In this document: piece after piece, positions 16,379 through 25,516 of the stretch | Layout: each line of letters begins with the position of its first letter | Numbering within the stretch: the stretch's first letter is position 1 | From: Bacteroidota bacterium | GTDB taxonomy: Bacteria; Bacteroidota; Rhodothermia; Rhodothermales; UBA10348 | Assembly (NCBI GenBank): GCA_029262775.1 | Contig: JAJCYR010000002.1 | Coordinates: forward strand, 1-35,744 | Reading direction: 5' to 3' | DNA: 35,744 bases | The notes under the pieces: model-generated | Database searches by the model: none | Told to the model about the DNA's origin: nothing | What the model saw: the letters and a program-made list of their open reading frames with translations, nothing else | Program-made: the position numbers and the translations under genes

Positions 16379-17443
16379 TTACCAGTATCGTTCAAGAGTA
16401 AACTTTTCGCCCAGATACCTGCGGCGCACTTCCGGATCGGAGGCCAGCGCCTCGGCCGTCCCCTGCTTCAGGATCGAGCCTTCGAAAAGCAGATACGCAC
16501 GATCCGTAATTGCCAAAGTTTCGTGCACATTGTGATCGGTGATCAGAACCCCGATTCCCCGCTTCTTGAGCCCAGCCACGATGGCCTGAATGTCTTCCAC
16601 GGCAATAGGATCGACTCCAGCAAACGGCTCATCGAGCAGAAAAAATCGAGGCCTCGACGCCAGTGCACGGGCAATTTCCGTGCGACGGCGCTCGCCGCCC
16701 GAGAGCATGTACCCCTTCGACCGGCGCACCTTTTCCAGGCCGAATTCGCCAACCAGCTGCTCCACACGTTCCCGCCGCTCCGTTCGGGAGAGCGGCATGT
16801 ATTCGAGCACCGCTTCAATATTCTGCTCCACGGTCAAAAGTGAAAAAATGGATGCCTCCTGCGCCAGGTATCCCACCCCCCGGCGCGCCCTCTCGTACAT
16901 GGGCAGACTGGTTATACATTCGTCCCCGATAAATACATCTCCTTCGTTGGGACGGATCAGCCCCATCATCATGTGGAACGTTGTCGTCTTGCCTGCCCCG
17001 TTCGGACCCAACAGCCCGACAATTTCGCCCTGCTGCACGCTCAATTCGACCGATTTCACCACCGTCCGCTTCCGGAACCGCTTTACCAGACCCTCTGCAC
17101 GCAGCACCAGCCCACCATCGGGTACCGTCGCAGTACGCTCCTCCAGGACTCCCCCCAACTGCGTGGCCGCCCGTTCGAGTTGCCGCACGAACCGGGAATC
17201 ATCCGTCTCCGTATCTGCCGCAGCTGGCGCGACCGGGCTGTTCGGAATCATGCGATAGGCGCGCCGCCAGGCCGCTATGGCGTCGGCATTGCGCCCCACG
17301 GACTCATACGCCTGTGCAAGAAGCACGTGCGCCAGCACAAAGGTGGGGACCATCGCCACAGTCTGCTCCAGAAGCGGAATCGCCTCCTCCGGAGCCCCCT
17401 CCTTGAAATACCCGATGGCCTGTTCTATTTCAGCAAGTGCCAT
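16379..17443 (-). CDS. lptB: LPS export ABC ATPase LptB with N-terminal TPR-like extension
   Basis: 354 residues. The C-terminal part, from about residue 112, is a complete LptB: Walker A GPNGAGKT (146-153), signature LSGGERRR (247-254), Walker [12 protein letters not shown] with DEP at 271-273, and H-loop H304 (TDHNVHET). LptB powers LPS extraction with LptFG. Usual LptB is about 240 residues; here about 110 residues precede it. Residues 1-70 look like a pair of TPR-type helical hairpins ([18 protein letters not shown], then [18 protein letters not shown]) followed by a variable linker. The start at 17443 lies one base after the lptA stop (TGACATG). The open frame further upstream is antisense-like and was ignored. 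Confidence 0.93.
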   Translation of the reverse strand: MALAEIEQAIGYFKEGAPEEAIPLLEQTVAMVPTFVLAHVLLAQAYESVGRNADAIAAWRRAYRMIPNSPVAPAAADTETDDSRFVRQLERAATQLGGVLEERTATVPDGGLVLRAEGLVKRFRKRTVVKSVELSVQQGEIVGLLGPNGAGKTTTFHMMMGLIRPNEGDVFIGDECITSLPMYERARRGVGYLAQEASIFSLLTVEQNIEAVLEYMPLSRTERRERVEQLVGEFGLEKVRRSKGYMLSGGERRRTEIARALASRPRFFLLDEPFAGVDPIAVEDIQAIVAGLKKRGIGVLITDHNVHETLAITDRAYLLFEGSILKQGTAEALASDPEVRRRYLGEKFTLERYW

Positions 17444-17444
17444 G

Positions 17445-18929
17445 TCAGTCCTGTCGTTTCCGCCCGTCAATCCGCTCGGCCGACAGACCTCGCATGCGGT
17501 CACGAAGCCGATCCCGATCGGGCCGAAGCTGAGGAACCCATACGTAGCCCGGAAGATCTCTGACCTGGTCAAACAGGTTCTCCGTGTATTCGGTCCCGGC
17601 CGTCTCTCCCAGAAACAACACCTCGGTCGGCTCCCCGTCCTCGAGCGCCACAAGAACGGTGTCCGAGAGCGCATCGAAGGCCAATGTCCTCCCGGATGCC
17701 TCGTCGTAAACGTATAGAATGACTTCGGCGTTCGGGAAGAGCCGCATGGACGTGAGCTCCTCTCCCCGCGTCACTGCATGCAGGAAACGTCCTTTCATCT
17801 GGTCGATACGCCGCTCGGTGTCCACCCCACCCGGCTGCCCCTGGAGAGCGGCTTGACGGGCCACGAACACCGATCCGAAGGCCCGGAGCGAGTCTACCTC
17901 CAACGGCATGGGAAACGACGTCGCGAACAGGCTGTCAGAGGTTACCTGCACGTCCTCGTACCAGGCGTGCACCCCACCGAAGAACCGGCGCTCCTGTCCC
18001 CTTTCGCCGGGCGTGGCATCGATGACGATCATCGAGTCGCTGCGGAGCGCGCCCGCGTCGGCGGCCACCACGACCGAATCCACAGCCGTCATGCCCCCCC
18101 CGCCGAAGCGGGCGCGCTCCGCAGCGATCAGCAGCGTATCGGGCGGCTCGGTCTCGAAGCGGGCAATCAGGATGCGGCCGCTGATATCGGTCGTGCCCGT
18201 TCGGCCATCGCGGCGCAGGCTGTCGGCAAAAATGCGGGCCGTCTCCGCGCCCGTCGTATCGACCAGAACAATCCCCACCCGACCGGTTGCCCAGGCCATG
18301 TCGTTCCCGCGGGAAACGGATATGGAATCCGCACCAACACGGATATCCTCCCGCTCCAGCCAGACCCGTCCTCCGAAATCGGCCCGGTTTTCCTGCCGCG
18401 AATACACGCCCCGGTTGGCGTAGAGCACGCTCAGACTGTCTTCAAAACGTACCTGCTCCGCGAAAAACGTATCTCCGGTGCGCGTGTTGTGGCGGGCCGA
18501 CGGAGAGCGGAGCCGCACGTCCCCATGGGTCAGTTCCACGTTCCCTTCAGCGTGGCCCACACCGGTTTTCTGGTCGTAGCGAACCAGGTCGGCATGCACC
18601 GTGTCGGCATCCTGGACAATTACCACATGCCCCCGGAACAGCACCAGGTCGCCCCCCTCGTCGCGCGCGCGGTCGGCGCGGAGCTGGGTGTTGCCCTGGG
18701 AGAAGCGGGCATTCACGAGTTCCGAGACCATCCGGCCATTGACCAGACTCGTGGCCACCGAATCGGCCTCCAGAAACACGCGCTCCGTGTCCTGCGCCCT
18801 TGCGCTATGTGCCCAGCCCACCGAAAACAGGAGGCCACAGACCATGATGCCGGTGGCAACCGGTAGCAGGCAGGACACCCGCGAAGGCACAGCCCCGGAA
18901 CGTCGGTACGTGCGCGCCGCATGGGTCAT
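17445..18929 (-). CDS. lptA: OstA/LptA-like periplasmic LPS transport protein
   Basis: 494 residues with a signal peptide (residues about 20-45, ending SARAQ). Repeated beta-strand patterns typical of the OstA/LptA jellyroll follow: [48 protein letters not shown]. LptA bridges the periplasm for LPS. E. coli LptA is about 185 residues; the long OstA-like form is common in Bacteroidota. A long C-terminal region is rich in DSV-type strand repeats. The ATG at 18929 overlaps the lptC stop (ATGA). The open frame further upstream overlaps lptC in another phase and is not used. Confidence 0.85.
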   Translation of the reverse strand: MTHAARTYRRSGAVPSRVSCLLPVATGIMVCGLLFSVGWAHSARAQDTERVFLEADSVATSLVNGRMVSELVNARFSQGNTQLRADRARDEGGDLVLFRGHVVIVQDADTVHADLVRYDQKTGVGHAEGNVELTHGDVRLRSPSARHNTRTGDTFFAEQVRFEDSLSVLYANRGVYSRQENRADFGGRVWLEREDIRVGADSISVSRGNDMAWATGRVGIVLVDTTGAETARIFADSLRRDGRTGTTDISGRILIARFETEPPDTLLIAAERARFGGGGMTAVDSVVVAADAGALRSDSMIVIDATPGERGQERRFFGGVHAWYEDVQVTSDSLFATSFPMPLEVDSLRAFGSVFVARQAALQGQPGGVDTERRIDQMKGRFLHAVTRGEELTSMRLFPNAEVILYVYDEASGRTLAFDALSDTVLVALEDGEPTEVLFLGETAGTEYTENLFDQVRDLPGYVWVPQLRPDRDRLRDRMRGLSAERIDGRKRQD

Positions 18930-19522
18930 GGCTGCCGCTCTCCGGGCAGCACGCTCCCGCTCACCCGAGAGAGGCGCATGTCGGTCAGCGCCTCGTCCGC
19001 ATCGAGCCCCCAGCCGGACATGGTCTGCGTGGGCGTGGTAATCGTCGCAAAACCCGGCGTCGACACGCGACCCGAAGCCTCGGACCACGAGAGATGCTCG
19101 CTCTCGACCTGCCGGCCCTCGTCCGTAGTCGCTACCACGCCGCCCGTAGCGTGAAAACGCCGCCGCGTTTCCACGTAGATGACCTGGTTCGCTCGCACCT
19201 GCGCCCGCTGCCCGCCTGTATCGTCGTGAATCTGCACCTCCACGCGCCGACTCGAAGAGTCCATGCGTGAAAGCACCATGTACGTACTGTCGGGCGTCTC
19301 GTAGCGCGCCATGTAGTCGGCCGCCAGTGTCAGCCGCGGCAGGCTGTTTTCCATGATTTGCAGCCTCGTTCCCCATGCCTCCTGATCAGGATCCCCCTCC
19401 GAAAGCACCGTCTCGACGCTGACCGTGCGCTCGTGGGGTGCACATCCTGTAGCTGCCAATAGGGCAGCCACAAGAAGCCACCTGCCCCCGCGGGCGTGGA
19501 AACGACTCGGAACGACGCTCAT
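18926..19522 (-). CDS. lptC: LptC-like lipoprotein
   Basis: 198 residues. A lipoprotein signal ends in LLAATGC, with the lipidated cysteine at about residue 27. The body has the LptC-type beta pattern (TLAADYMARYET, GQRAQVRANQVIYVETRRRFHATGGV, HLSWSEASGRVSTPG). Membrane-anchored LptC hands LPS from LptBFG to LptA; lipoprotein forms are usual in Bacteroidota. The ATG at 19522 is chosen because the upstream frame is intergenic and lacks family resemblance. It is the first gene of the minus-strand string and is divergent from the STAS gene. Confidence 0.82.
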   Translation of the reverse strand: MSVVPSRFHARGGRWLLVAALLAATGCAPHERTVSVETVLSEGDPDQEAWGTRLQIMENSLPRLTLAADYMARYETPDSTYMVLSRMDSSSRRVEVQIHDDTGGQRAQVRANQVIYVETRRRFHATGGVVATTDEGRQVESEHLSWSEASGRVSTPGFATITTPTQTMSGWGLDADEALTDMRLSRVSGSVLPGERQP

Positions 19523-19676
19523 CTCAACCACATAAATATCCGTAAATACAGCGTGAAGATACAGCGCGTATATTTCGGGTATGAGACGAGATGCGCACGT
19601 CTTCAGTGGCTTTAGTCGACACCCGTTCTGCCGATAAGTCATGTAAGCAGATCGTCCACTTACTGTACACACAGTC

Positions 19677-20030
19677 ATGCAAGCGACAACAATGAGTTTT
19701 TTCATGGAGCCGGTCACCCGCGATACCGTCGTGGTGCAGATTGGCAAGGCACTGGACTTCCGGAACGCCGCCGATTTCAAATCGGCCGTCCAGGAACAGG
19801 TCCGCAGCGGTGTCCGCAACTTCATTCTCGACTTTACCGATACCGGAATTCTCGATTCAACGGGACTCGGGTCCATTTTCAGTCTGTACCGTCAGGTTTC
19901 GCCCATGAGCGGCCAGGTGGTTTTCGCATCGGTATCCCGTCCCGTACAGGTCGTGGTGCAATTGACGCGCACCTACAAGGTGTTCCGTCAGTTCCCTTCG
20001 GTCGATGCAGCGCGCGAAGGCATTCGATAA
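19677..20030 (+). CDS. STAS-domain anti-sigma-factor antagonist (RsbV/SpoIIAA type)
   Basis: 117 residues forming a single STAS domain. The regulatory phosphorylation site is S61 in GILDSTGLGS, matching SpoIIAA/RsbV. In partner switching the unphosphorylated form binds and inactivates the RsbW-like kinase. It may start at Met1, Met6 or Met10; Met1 at 19677 is the longest. A short inverted repeat, ACTGT-ACAC-ACAGT, sits just before the start. It is followed by the kinase gene after 11 bp. Confidence 0.9.
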   Translation: MQATTMSFFMEPVTRDTVVVQIGKALDFRNAADFKSAVQEQVRSGVRNFILDFTDTGILDSTGLGSIFSLYRQVSPMSGQVVFASVSRPVQVVVQLTRTYKVFRQFPSVDAAREGIR

Positions 20031-20041
20031 GCGCCGCATCC

Positions 20042-20494
20042 ATGGAAGTCACCACACGACATTTCCTCAGCCTCGATGCCATCATGGACGAGCTGCACGC
20101 TCTCTTTGACAGCTGGGAGTCCGACGGCGCGCTGTTCTCGCACCTGGACGCTGACACGGTCCAGTTACTGCGGCTCGCTCTTCATGAATGGGTGGCGAAC
20201 ATCGTGCAACACGCTGATTTCGACCGAAACGAGCCTCGCGTCACATTGCAGGTCATTCCGAATGGTCGGCGCGTCAAATGCGTTATAGAAGACAATTCAA
20301 ACGGATTTCCTTTCATGAAAGAGCTTGCCCTTCGTGAGAAAACCCTTGAGCCATGCCCCGAGCGGGGCATGGGGCTGCTCATGCTGGACGCGGCCACAGA
20401 ATCGTTCACGTATACGCGTAGTGAAGACGGACGACAGAAACTGGAGTTCACCGTATCAGGAGACAAAGAGTCATGGCTGAACATTCCATTTTAG
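20042..20494 (+). CDS. RsbW-like serine kinase / anti-sigma factor
   Basis: 150 residues of the HATPase_c_2 type. The N-box is HEWVANIVQHA (Asn53), the G1 box is EDNSNGF (Asp84 region) and the G2 box is ERGMGLLML at about 107-115. It should phosphorylate the upstream STAS protein and sequester an effector. No sigma factor gene is nearby, so the target is unknown. It overlaps the next gene by 22 bp, giving translational coupling. Confidence 0.9.
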   Translation: MEVTTRHFLSLDAIMDELHALFDSWESDGALFSHLDADTVQLLRLALHEWVANIVQHADFDRNEPRVTLQVIPNGRRVKCVIEDNSNGFPFMKELALREKTLEPCPERGMGLLMLDAATESFTYTRSEDGRQKLEFTVSGDKESWLNIPF

Positions 20495-21651
20495 TCGTTG
20501 AAGACGAACACACATTGCGGCGCCTGCTCGAATACAGGCTCAGCAAGAAATACAGCGTTCGCACGGCTGCGAACGGAGAAGAAGCCCTGTTACGCATCTC
20601 CGAAGAACGGCCCGATCTGATTATTTCGGACATCATGATGCCGAAAATGGATGGGTTTGCGCTCCTTGCGGCCCTGCAGGACCGCAAGGAAACCAGTGTC
20701 ATTCCATTCATATTCCTGACGGCCAAGGCCGACGAGCAGAGCCGTCTCAAGGGCCGGCGCACGGGCGTGGACGACTATATCACCAAGCCATTCGATATTG
20801 ACCAGCTGTTGGCGCGCGTGGAGCGTCTTCTGGCCAGAACGTCCCATTTCCAGACACAACTGGACACCCGGATCGGCGAGGACTTCTCGCGCCAACTGAT
20901 TCCCAAGCAGCTGCCCCGCGTGGACGGATACAACCTCCAGTTCCACAATACGCCCCGAGAAGTCAGTGGCGGCGACATTTTCGACTGGACAGAGGTCAAA
21001 CCAGGCGTCTACTTCATCACGATCGGTGATGTGATGGGCAAGGGCCTGCGGGCCAAGGTATACACGTTCAGTTTTGTCGGCTACATCCGAAGCATGCTAC
21101 ACGCCCTGCTACGCACATCCGACTCACCGGCCGAAATCATGGCTCAGATCAACCAGCTGCTGGTCGATGACCCACCCCTCGAGGATTCCTTCGCAACGCT
21201 TCTCTTCCTGCGCTGGGAACCGGCACGCAACCTCGTGACGTACGCCAACGGTGGCCACCCGCGCCCGGTCATGGTGACCGAACGCGGCGCCGAGATCCTG
21301 TCGTACTCGGACATTATCCTGGGTCTTGACGGAGGGGCGGAGTTCAAGGACACGTCCGTCTCCATTCCACCCGGTGGCGCCATCCTGGCCTATACGGACG
21401 GCCTGCTTGAACAGCAGATGACCTCCGGCGAACAACTTGGTGAGGAGGGCGTCGTCCACGCAGCGGAACATGCCTACGGAAGCGACCATACGCTCGACAA
21501 ACTGGTCAGTCGCGTACTCCGCGAAAGCGCCAAACCGGAATTCGCGGACGACATCCTGCTCTTTTGGATGCAGCGCGAAACATCCCTGGCGTCCGTCCGG
21601 CAGGCCCCACGGTGGTTTTCACCCTTTGGCGAAAACGCCGACCCGGGCTGA
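20473..21651 (+). CDS. Response regulator fused to PP2C (SpoIIE/RsbU-type) phosphatase
   Basis: 392 residues. The receiver domain (about 1-120) has acidic residues E10/D11, phosphoacceptor D53 in SDIMMPKMDG and K105 in TKPF. The PP2C domain (about 145-370) has SGGDIFDW (metal ligand D168), GDVMGKG (185-191), TYANGGHPRP, YTDGLLE and FADDILLF. It should dephosphorylate the STAS antagonist, and receiver phosphorylation would set its activity. No histidine kinase is in the window. A short tail follows the phosphatase domain. It is the last gene of the three-gene operon. Confidence 0.95.
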   Translation: MAEHSILVVEDEHTLRRLLEYRLSKKYSVRTAANGEEALLRISEERPDLIISDIMMPKMDGFALLAALQDRKETSVIPFIFLTAKADEQSRLKGRRTGVDDYITKPFDIDQLLARVERLLARTSHFQTQLDTRIGEDFSRQLIPKQLPRVDGYNLQFHNTPREVSGGDIFDWTEVKPGVYFITIGDVMGKGLRAKVYTFSFVGYIRSMLHALLRTSDSPAEIMAQINQLLVDDPPLEDSFATLLFLRWEPARNLVTYANGGHPRPVMVTERGAEILSYSDIILGLDGGAEFKDTSVSIPPGGAILAYTDGLLEQQMTSGEQLGEEGVVHAAEHAYGSDHTLDKLVSRVLRESAKPEFADDILLFWMQRETSLASVRQAPRWFSPFGENADPG

Positions 21652-21831
21652 CATCGCTCTTTTGTGGACACGGGCGTCCATTCAGGCCGGGTGTCCTACC
21701 GTCCACGACGCCGATCCACGTTTCGGCTTCAATTCCGGGAACGTGCCGCGCCTGTAGCGTATTTACGCAGTGTGTGTCTTGACCCGTCCAACCACGAAGT
21801 CCCCATCACTACTCCCCTGCTGTCCGGATTC

Positions 21832-22350
21832 ATGCGCGTCCCCACCACATACATCCCGGCTGCTGCCCCCTTTCTGGGGCTGATATTTGGAAGCATCCTG
21901 CTCCTGGTCGGATGCCGGGAATTTGCCGTCGAACCGGATCCGTCCCAGATCGACGAGGGAGGACGAACGTTCGATGTGCCACTCAAGGAATTTTTCGAAA
22001 TCCGGCCCGGAGATGTCGTGGGACTGGATGAAACCCTTCGCAGCATTGAATTCCGGGGGCTGATTGAGGAGAGCCGGTGTCCGACCGGCACCACATGCGA
22101 GTTCCCCGGCCGGGCATCCATTCTGCTCGTCGTCTCCTCTCGAAGAGATGACGCCGAATACCAGTTGTTGGCATCCGTACCGGGTAGCACAAATGACGAT
22201 AATGAGTCGGAACCTGATGCGGACCGGTCGGATCGCATCCAGTTTGAGGACCTGATATTTCAACTGACCTCGCTGGAGCCATATCCGGAGGTGGGCGTCC
22301 CCATCCGGGCCGAACGGTATGTTGCCACCATGCGGGTCGACCCCCGGTAG
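21832..22350 (+). CDS. Hypothetical lipoprotein with a CP-x4-C motif
   Basis: 172 residues. A lipoprotein signal ends in LLLVGC, with the lipidated cysteine at about residue 28. The body contains [21 protein letters not shown], which resembles a motif (RCP....C.W.G.A) seen in uncharacterised Bacteroidota lipoproteins. The rest is beta-rich and acidic. I start it at 21832 to give a clean signal peptide; the open frame upstream is intergenic. It precedes ndk by 94 bp. Function unknown. Confidence 0.7.
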   Translation: MRVPTTYIPAAAPFLGLIFGSILLLVGCREFAVEPDPSQIDEGGRTFDVPLKEFFEIRPGDVVGLDETLRSIEFRGLIEESRCPTGTTCEFPGRASILLVVSSRRDDAEYQLLASVPGSTNDDNESEPDADRSDRIQFEDLIFQLTSLEPYPEVGVPIRAERYVATMRVDPR

Positions 22351-22444
22351 TCCAGCCGGAAGGGTTTCACACGTTTTTCCCGGTTGGTCGTGGTCCTCAC
22401 GACCGCTCGTTCGTTTGGGTCCGGGAATCCAACCTTTTATACCC

Positions 22445-22870
22445 ATGGAACGTACTCTCGCCATTCTCAAGCCAGACTGTGTCCGCAAGAACCTGACCGG
22501 TGAAGTCCTCGCCAGAATCCAGAAGGCTGGTTTCAACGTCCGGGCCCTCCGCCAGGTACAGCTCTCGCGCGCCGAAGCCGAAGGCTTCTATGCTGTTCAC
22601 CATGAACGCCCATTTTTTGGCGAACTGGTCGCTTTCATGACGAGTGGACCGTGCGTACCCATGGTGTTGGAAAAAGAGAATGCCGTGGCCGATTTTCGTA
22701 CCCTTATCGGAGCCACCGATCCGGCTGAAGCCGCTGAAGGCACCATCCGCCGTGATTTCGCGGACAACAAGGGCCAAAACATTGCACATGGATCAGACTC
22801 CGTCGAAAACGGCCGCCAGGAAGCGAATTACTTCTTCGCCGAAAAAGAACTCGTATCGCGCGGCGGCTGA
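22445..22870 (+). CDS. ndk: Nucleoside diphosphate kinase
   Basis: 141 residues, starting [13 protein letters not shown]. The catalytic histidine is H115 in NIAHGSDS, followed by the usual EIxxFF-like region ([10 protein letters not shown]). It balances NTP and dNTP pools by phosphohistidine transfer. Length is typical. The ATG at 22445 matches family N-termini; the upstream frame overlaps the lipoprotein gene and was not used. Confidence 0.97.
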   Translation: MERTLAILKPDCVRKNLTGEVLARIQKAGFNVRALRQVQLSRAEAEGFYAVHHERPFFGELVAFMTSGPCVPMVLEKENAVADFRTLIGATDPAEAAEGTIRRDFADNKGQNIAHGSDSVENGRQEANYFFAEKELVSRGG

Positions 22871-22910
22871 GAGGCCCCGCCGCCGTGTACGGGCACATGT
22901 ACGGGCTGCC

Positions 22911-24230
22911 GTGACCCAGGCGGCCAGAAATGTGTCCATCCGCCGCGCGGCGTCGGCTCTTGGAGCGTGGCTGCTTGTCACGCTCGCCCTTGGCTGCACC
23001 ACCCCGGATACGGGGCCAAAAGCGGATTCCGTGGTCACTTCTTCCGTGGTCACGAAAGGCGCGGTCACTACGGGCGCCGAACGACTGCTGCTCGAACCCG
23101 ACCTCCTGCCCTCCGGCGTGCGCGTTGGCCTGATCGTAAACCACACGTCGGTCACGTCAAAAGGACACCTGATCGATATTCTGGACCGGCGGGAAGACAT
23201 CACGATTGCGGCCCTCTTCGGCCCCGAGCACGGCATCCGGGGCAAGGCCGATGCCGGCACGCCGGTCGGGGATGGTCACGACCCGGCTACCGGTGCGCCC
23301 ATTTACAGCCTCTACGGCGAGACGCGCCAGCCGACACCCGCCATGCTCAAGGATGTTGATCTGCTCCTTTATGACATCCAGGACGTTGGCGCGCGCTTCT
23401 ATACCTATATCTCCACGATGGGCCTGGCCATGCAGGCGGCCGCACGCGACAGCATTCCGTTCGTGGTCCTTGACCGGCCCAATCCGCTCGGCGGTAAACG
23501 GGTCGATGGGTACGTTCTGGAGCCCGGGCAGGAGTCGTTCGTGGGCATGTACCCCATCCCCATACAGCATGGCCTGACGGTTGGCGAATTGGCCCGCATG
23601 ATCCAGGGCGAGGCGTGGATGGAGGGCGTCGAGACCCTTGACCTGCGTGTCATATCCATGAAGGGCTGGGCGCGATCCATGCTGTGGCCCGAAACGGGCC
23701 TCGCATGGATCGCGCCCAGCCCGAATTTGCCCTCCTTTGAAGCCGCACTCCTGTATACAGGTACCTGCTTCATCGAAGCCACCACAGCCAGCGAAGGCCG
23801 GGGTACGGACGCACCCTTCCTCACGGTGGGTGCCCCGTGGATTCCTGCAGAAGTCGTAGCCACGGAACTGAATAGCAATGCAGCACAAGGACTTACCGTG
23901 TCAACGGGCACAGTGGTTCCGCGCAGCATTCCCGGCGCATCGACCCATCCAAAATGGGAGGACACGGACATTGAAACCATTCAGTTCAGCGTCACGAGTC
24001 CCCATGACGTGCGCCCGCTCGACACCGGAATGGCCCTTCTCGCAGCCCTCACACGCAATACAACCGATGACCATTTCCTGGACGCGCAGTGGCTGCGGCG
24101 TCTTGCCGGGACGGAGAGGTTGTATGCCGATCTGCAGGAAGGCCGCGACGCCGCAGAAATTGTAGACTCCTGGAGGACGGAGGTCGACGCATTCAGGATG
24201 CAACGTGCAGCCTATCTGCTTTACGAATAA
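22911..24230 (+). CDS. DUF1343 lipoprotein, NamZ-type exo-beta-N-acetylmuramidase
   Basis: About 440 residues from a proposed GTG start at 22911. DUF1343 signatures are LIVNHTSV, FGPEHGIRG, IYSLYGETRQPT, LLYDIQDVGARFYTYISTM, LDRPNPLGG and APSPNLPS. This family (GH171) includes NamZ of Tannerella, which releases MurNAc from peptidoglycan ends. A lipoprotein signal ends LVTLALGC. An ATG at 22788 would extend the protein but adds a very basic, repeat-like segment overlapping ndk by 83 bp and an implausibly long n-region, so I prefer the GTG. The conserved domain is complete. Confidence 0.85.
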   Translation: MTQAARNVSIRRAASALGAWLLVTLALGCTTPDTGPKADSVVTSSVVTKGAVTTGAERLLLEPDLLPSGVRVGLIVNHTSVTSKGHLIDILDRREDITIAALFGPEHGIRGKADAGTPVGDGHDPATGAPIYSLYGETRQPTPAMLKDVDLLLYDIQDVGARFYTYISTMGLAMQAAARDSIPFVVLDRPNPLGGKRVDGYVLEPGQESFVGMYPIPIQHGLTVGELARMIQGEAWMEGVETLDLRVISMKGWARSMLWPETGLAWIAPSPNLPSFEAALLYTGTCFIEATTASEGRGTDAPFLTVGAPWIPAEVVATELNSNAAQGLTVSTGTVVPRSIPGASTHPKWEDTDIETIQFSVTSPHDVRPLDTGMALLAALTRNTTDDHFLDAQWLRRLAGTERLYADLQEGRDAAEIVDSWRTEVDAFRMQRAAYLLYE

Positions 24231-24235
24231 ACGCC

Positions 24236-24266
24236 CAGAAGGGTGTGCGATGGTTTTTCAACACGC
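24236..24266 (-). repeat. Second copy of the MITE-like end
   Basis: The reverse complement matches window positions 1-31 with a single difference at position 19. No opposite end is found in the following 150 bp, so this is a solo end. It lies between the DUF1343 gene and DUF3098. The gap also contains an isolated TATAAT at 24268-24273 that I could not link to a gene. Confidence 0.75.
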
Positions 24267-24373
24267 TTATAATGCGTCACTCAACGCCCCGTGGGACGAA
24301 TCCAGAATGGTGCGGCCATCGGCAGCTCAGATAGATTCTACAGGGGACCGGTAGGCAGAGGCGGCACATGGCC

Positions 24374-24637
24374 TCAACTGGCCGCCTGCGATGGGCGCTT
24401 GAGAATGGCGTAGATGATTTCCAGGTAGCCACCCAGAATAATGAGCGGTGCCACATAGAGCGAAATCACGCCATCTACTTCGTTCTCGAGACGCATGATC
24501 ACGTAGCCCGCCACGATCATGGCCAGTCCCAGCAGCAGAAGGCGGTAATTGGCACGCGTAAACACCATGACGCCGGAGCGCCCTGTACCCCTTCTTCGGG
24601 ATGACCGGTTTTTTCGGGCAGAGGTGCGCTTGGCCAT
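24374..24637 (-). CDS. DUF3098 family small membrane protein
   Basis: 87 residues with a very basic N-terminus (MAKRTSARKNRSSRRR) and two hydrophobic helices (about 33-48 and 60-80). The sequence NYRLLLLGLAMIVAGYVIM...APLIILGGYLEIIYAIL fits the two-helix DUF3098 family found in Bacteroidota, often near ftsX. The start at 24637 was chosen over the longer frame because it gives the family-like basic N-terminus. Function unknown. It is divergent from mreD with 141 bp between them. Confidence 0.75.
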   Translation of the reverse strand: MAKRTSARKNRSSRRRGTGRSGVMVFTRANYRLLLLGLAMIVAGYVIMRLENEVDGVISLYVAPLIILGGYLEIIYAILKRPSQAAS

Positions 24638-24778
24638 GACGGAAGGATTCTGATACAGGGTGCGGCAAAAACCGATCGCATGCATCCAGGTTCCGCCGTG
24701 TATGTCGTAGTTTCGGGACGGGTAACGCCCGGCTTATAGCGCTCGGCTCCCACAACAGCACCCGTACCACCACCGTCC

Positions 24779-25258
24779 ATGCCCCAATTTTCCCGCATCA
24801 TACTCTCTGGTGTCCTTGTTCTGGCCATTCAGTGGCTTTTTCTGGGGAGGGTGGCGCTCTGGGGCGCCTATCCGGATGCGGTGCTTCTCTTCGTGGCCTG
24901 GGTGGGACTCCGGAAAGGACGTCAGTGGGGTGCCATCACCGGTTTTCTGACCGGTGCCGTCCTGGATGCCATCTACGATACGTGGGGGTTGCACATGTTG
25001 GTGAAGACCCTGCTCGGCTTCGTAACCGGACTCTATCCAGCATCGGACCGGGAGACGCTGACCATTGTACCGCGGCAGGCCTTCCTGGGTGGCTTTGCCG
25101 TGGCCATCATTCACAACGGCATATTCGTAACGCTGCTGGCGCTGCAGGAGGGCGTGCAGAACTCGTTTCTGGTCACCGGCCTCTGGTTGGGCTCTGCCCT
25201 CTACACCGCATTCGTCGGTATTCTGGCCGGACTTCTCGGCAGTAAAACCGGCCTGTAG
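24779..25258 (+). CDS. mreD: Rod shape-determining protein MreD
   Basis: 159 residues with four to five hydrophobic segments and an MreD-like arrangement: an N-terminal helix, then WGAYPDAVLLFVAWVGLRKG and GFLTGAVLDAIYDTWGLHML. MreD is an inner-membrane component of the elongasome with MreB and MreC. It normally follows mreC, but here no mreB or mreC flanks it within the window. The assignment is by family resemblance only, since MreD is poorly conserved. Confidence 0.65.
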   Translation: MPQFSRIILSGVLVLAIQWLFLGRVALWGAYPDAVLLFVAWVGLRKGRQWGAITGFLTGAVLDAIYDTWGLHMLVKTLLGFVTGLYPASDRETLTIVPRQAFLGGFAVAIIHNGIFVTLLALQEGVQNSFLVTGLWLGSALYTAFVGILAGLLGSKTGL

Positions 25259-25344
25259 CATGCCCCCGTGATGAATAGACGGTGGATGCAGCCATAACTA
25301 TTGCCAAAGTCCAGATCAATGCCCTATTTTTCCTGTCTTGACCC

Positions 25345-25417
25345 GGGGCTATAGCTCAGCTGGTAGAGCGCTTGAATGGCATTCAAGAGGTCAGCGGTTC
25401 GAACCCGCTTAGCTCCA
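25345..25417 (+). tRNA. tRNA-Ala (anticodon GGC)
   Basis: A clean cloverleaf: acceptor GGGGCTA/TAGCTCC with the G3-U70 wobble pair that identifies alanine tRNAs, D arm GCTC/GAGC, anticodon stem CTTGA/TCAAG with loop ATGGCAT (anticodon GGC), variable loop AGGTC, and T arm AGCGG-TTCGAAC-CCGCT. Position 73 is A, followed by CAA, so the 3' CCA is not encoded. It is a single tRNA, not part of a cluster. Confidence 0.97.
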
Positions 25418-25516
25418 CAACGGCCCGTCCGAAGATCCGGACTGTACCCCAAATGTCCGTTTTAATCCGTACTCCAGGGTACGGAACTGCACTCATGATC
25501 GGACGCTACAAAAACG

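Noticed and set aside
24268-24273. TATAAT next to the repeat end, as a promoter
   Set aside because: No acceptable -35 at the right distance, and the downstream gene is on the opposite strand.
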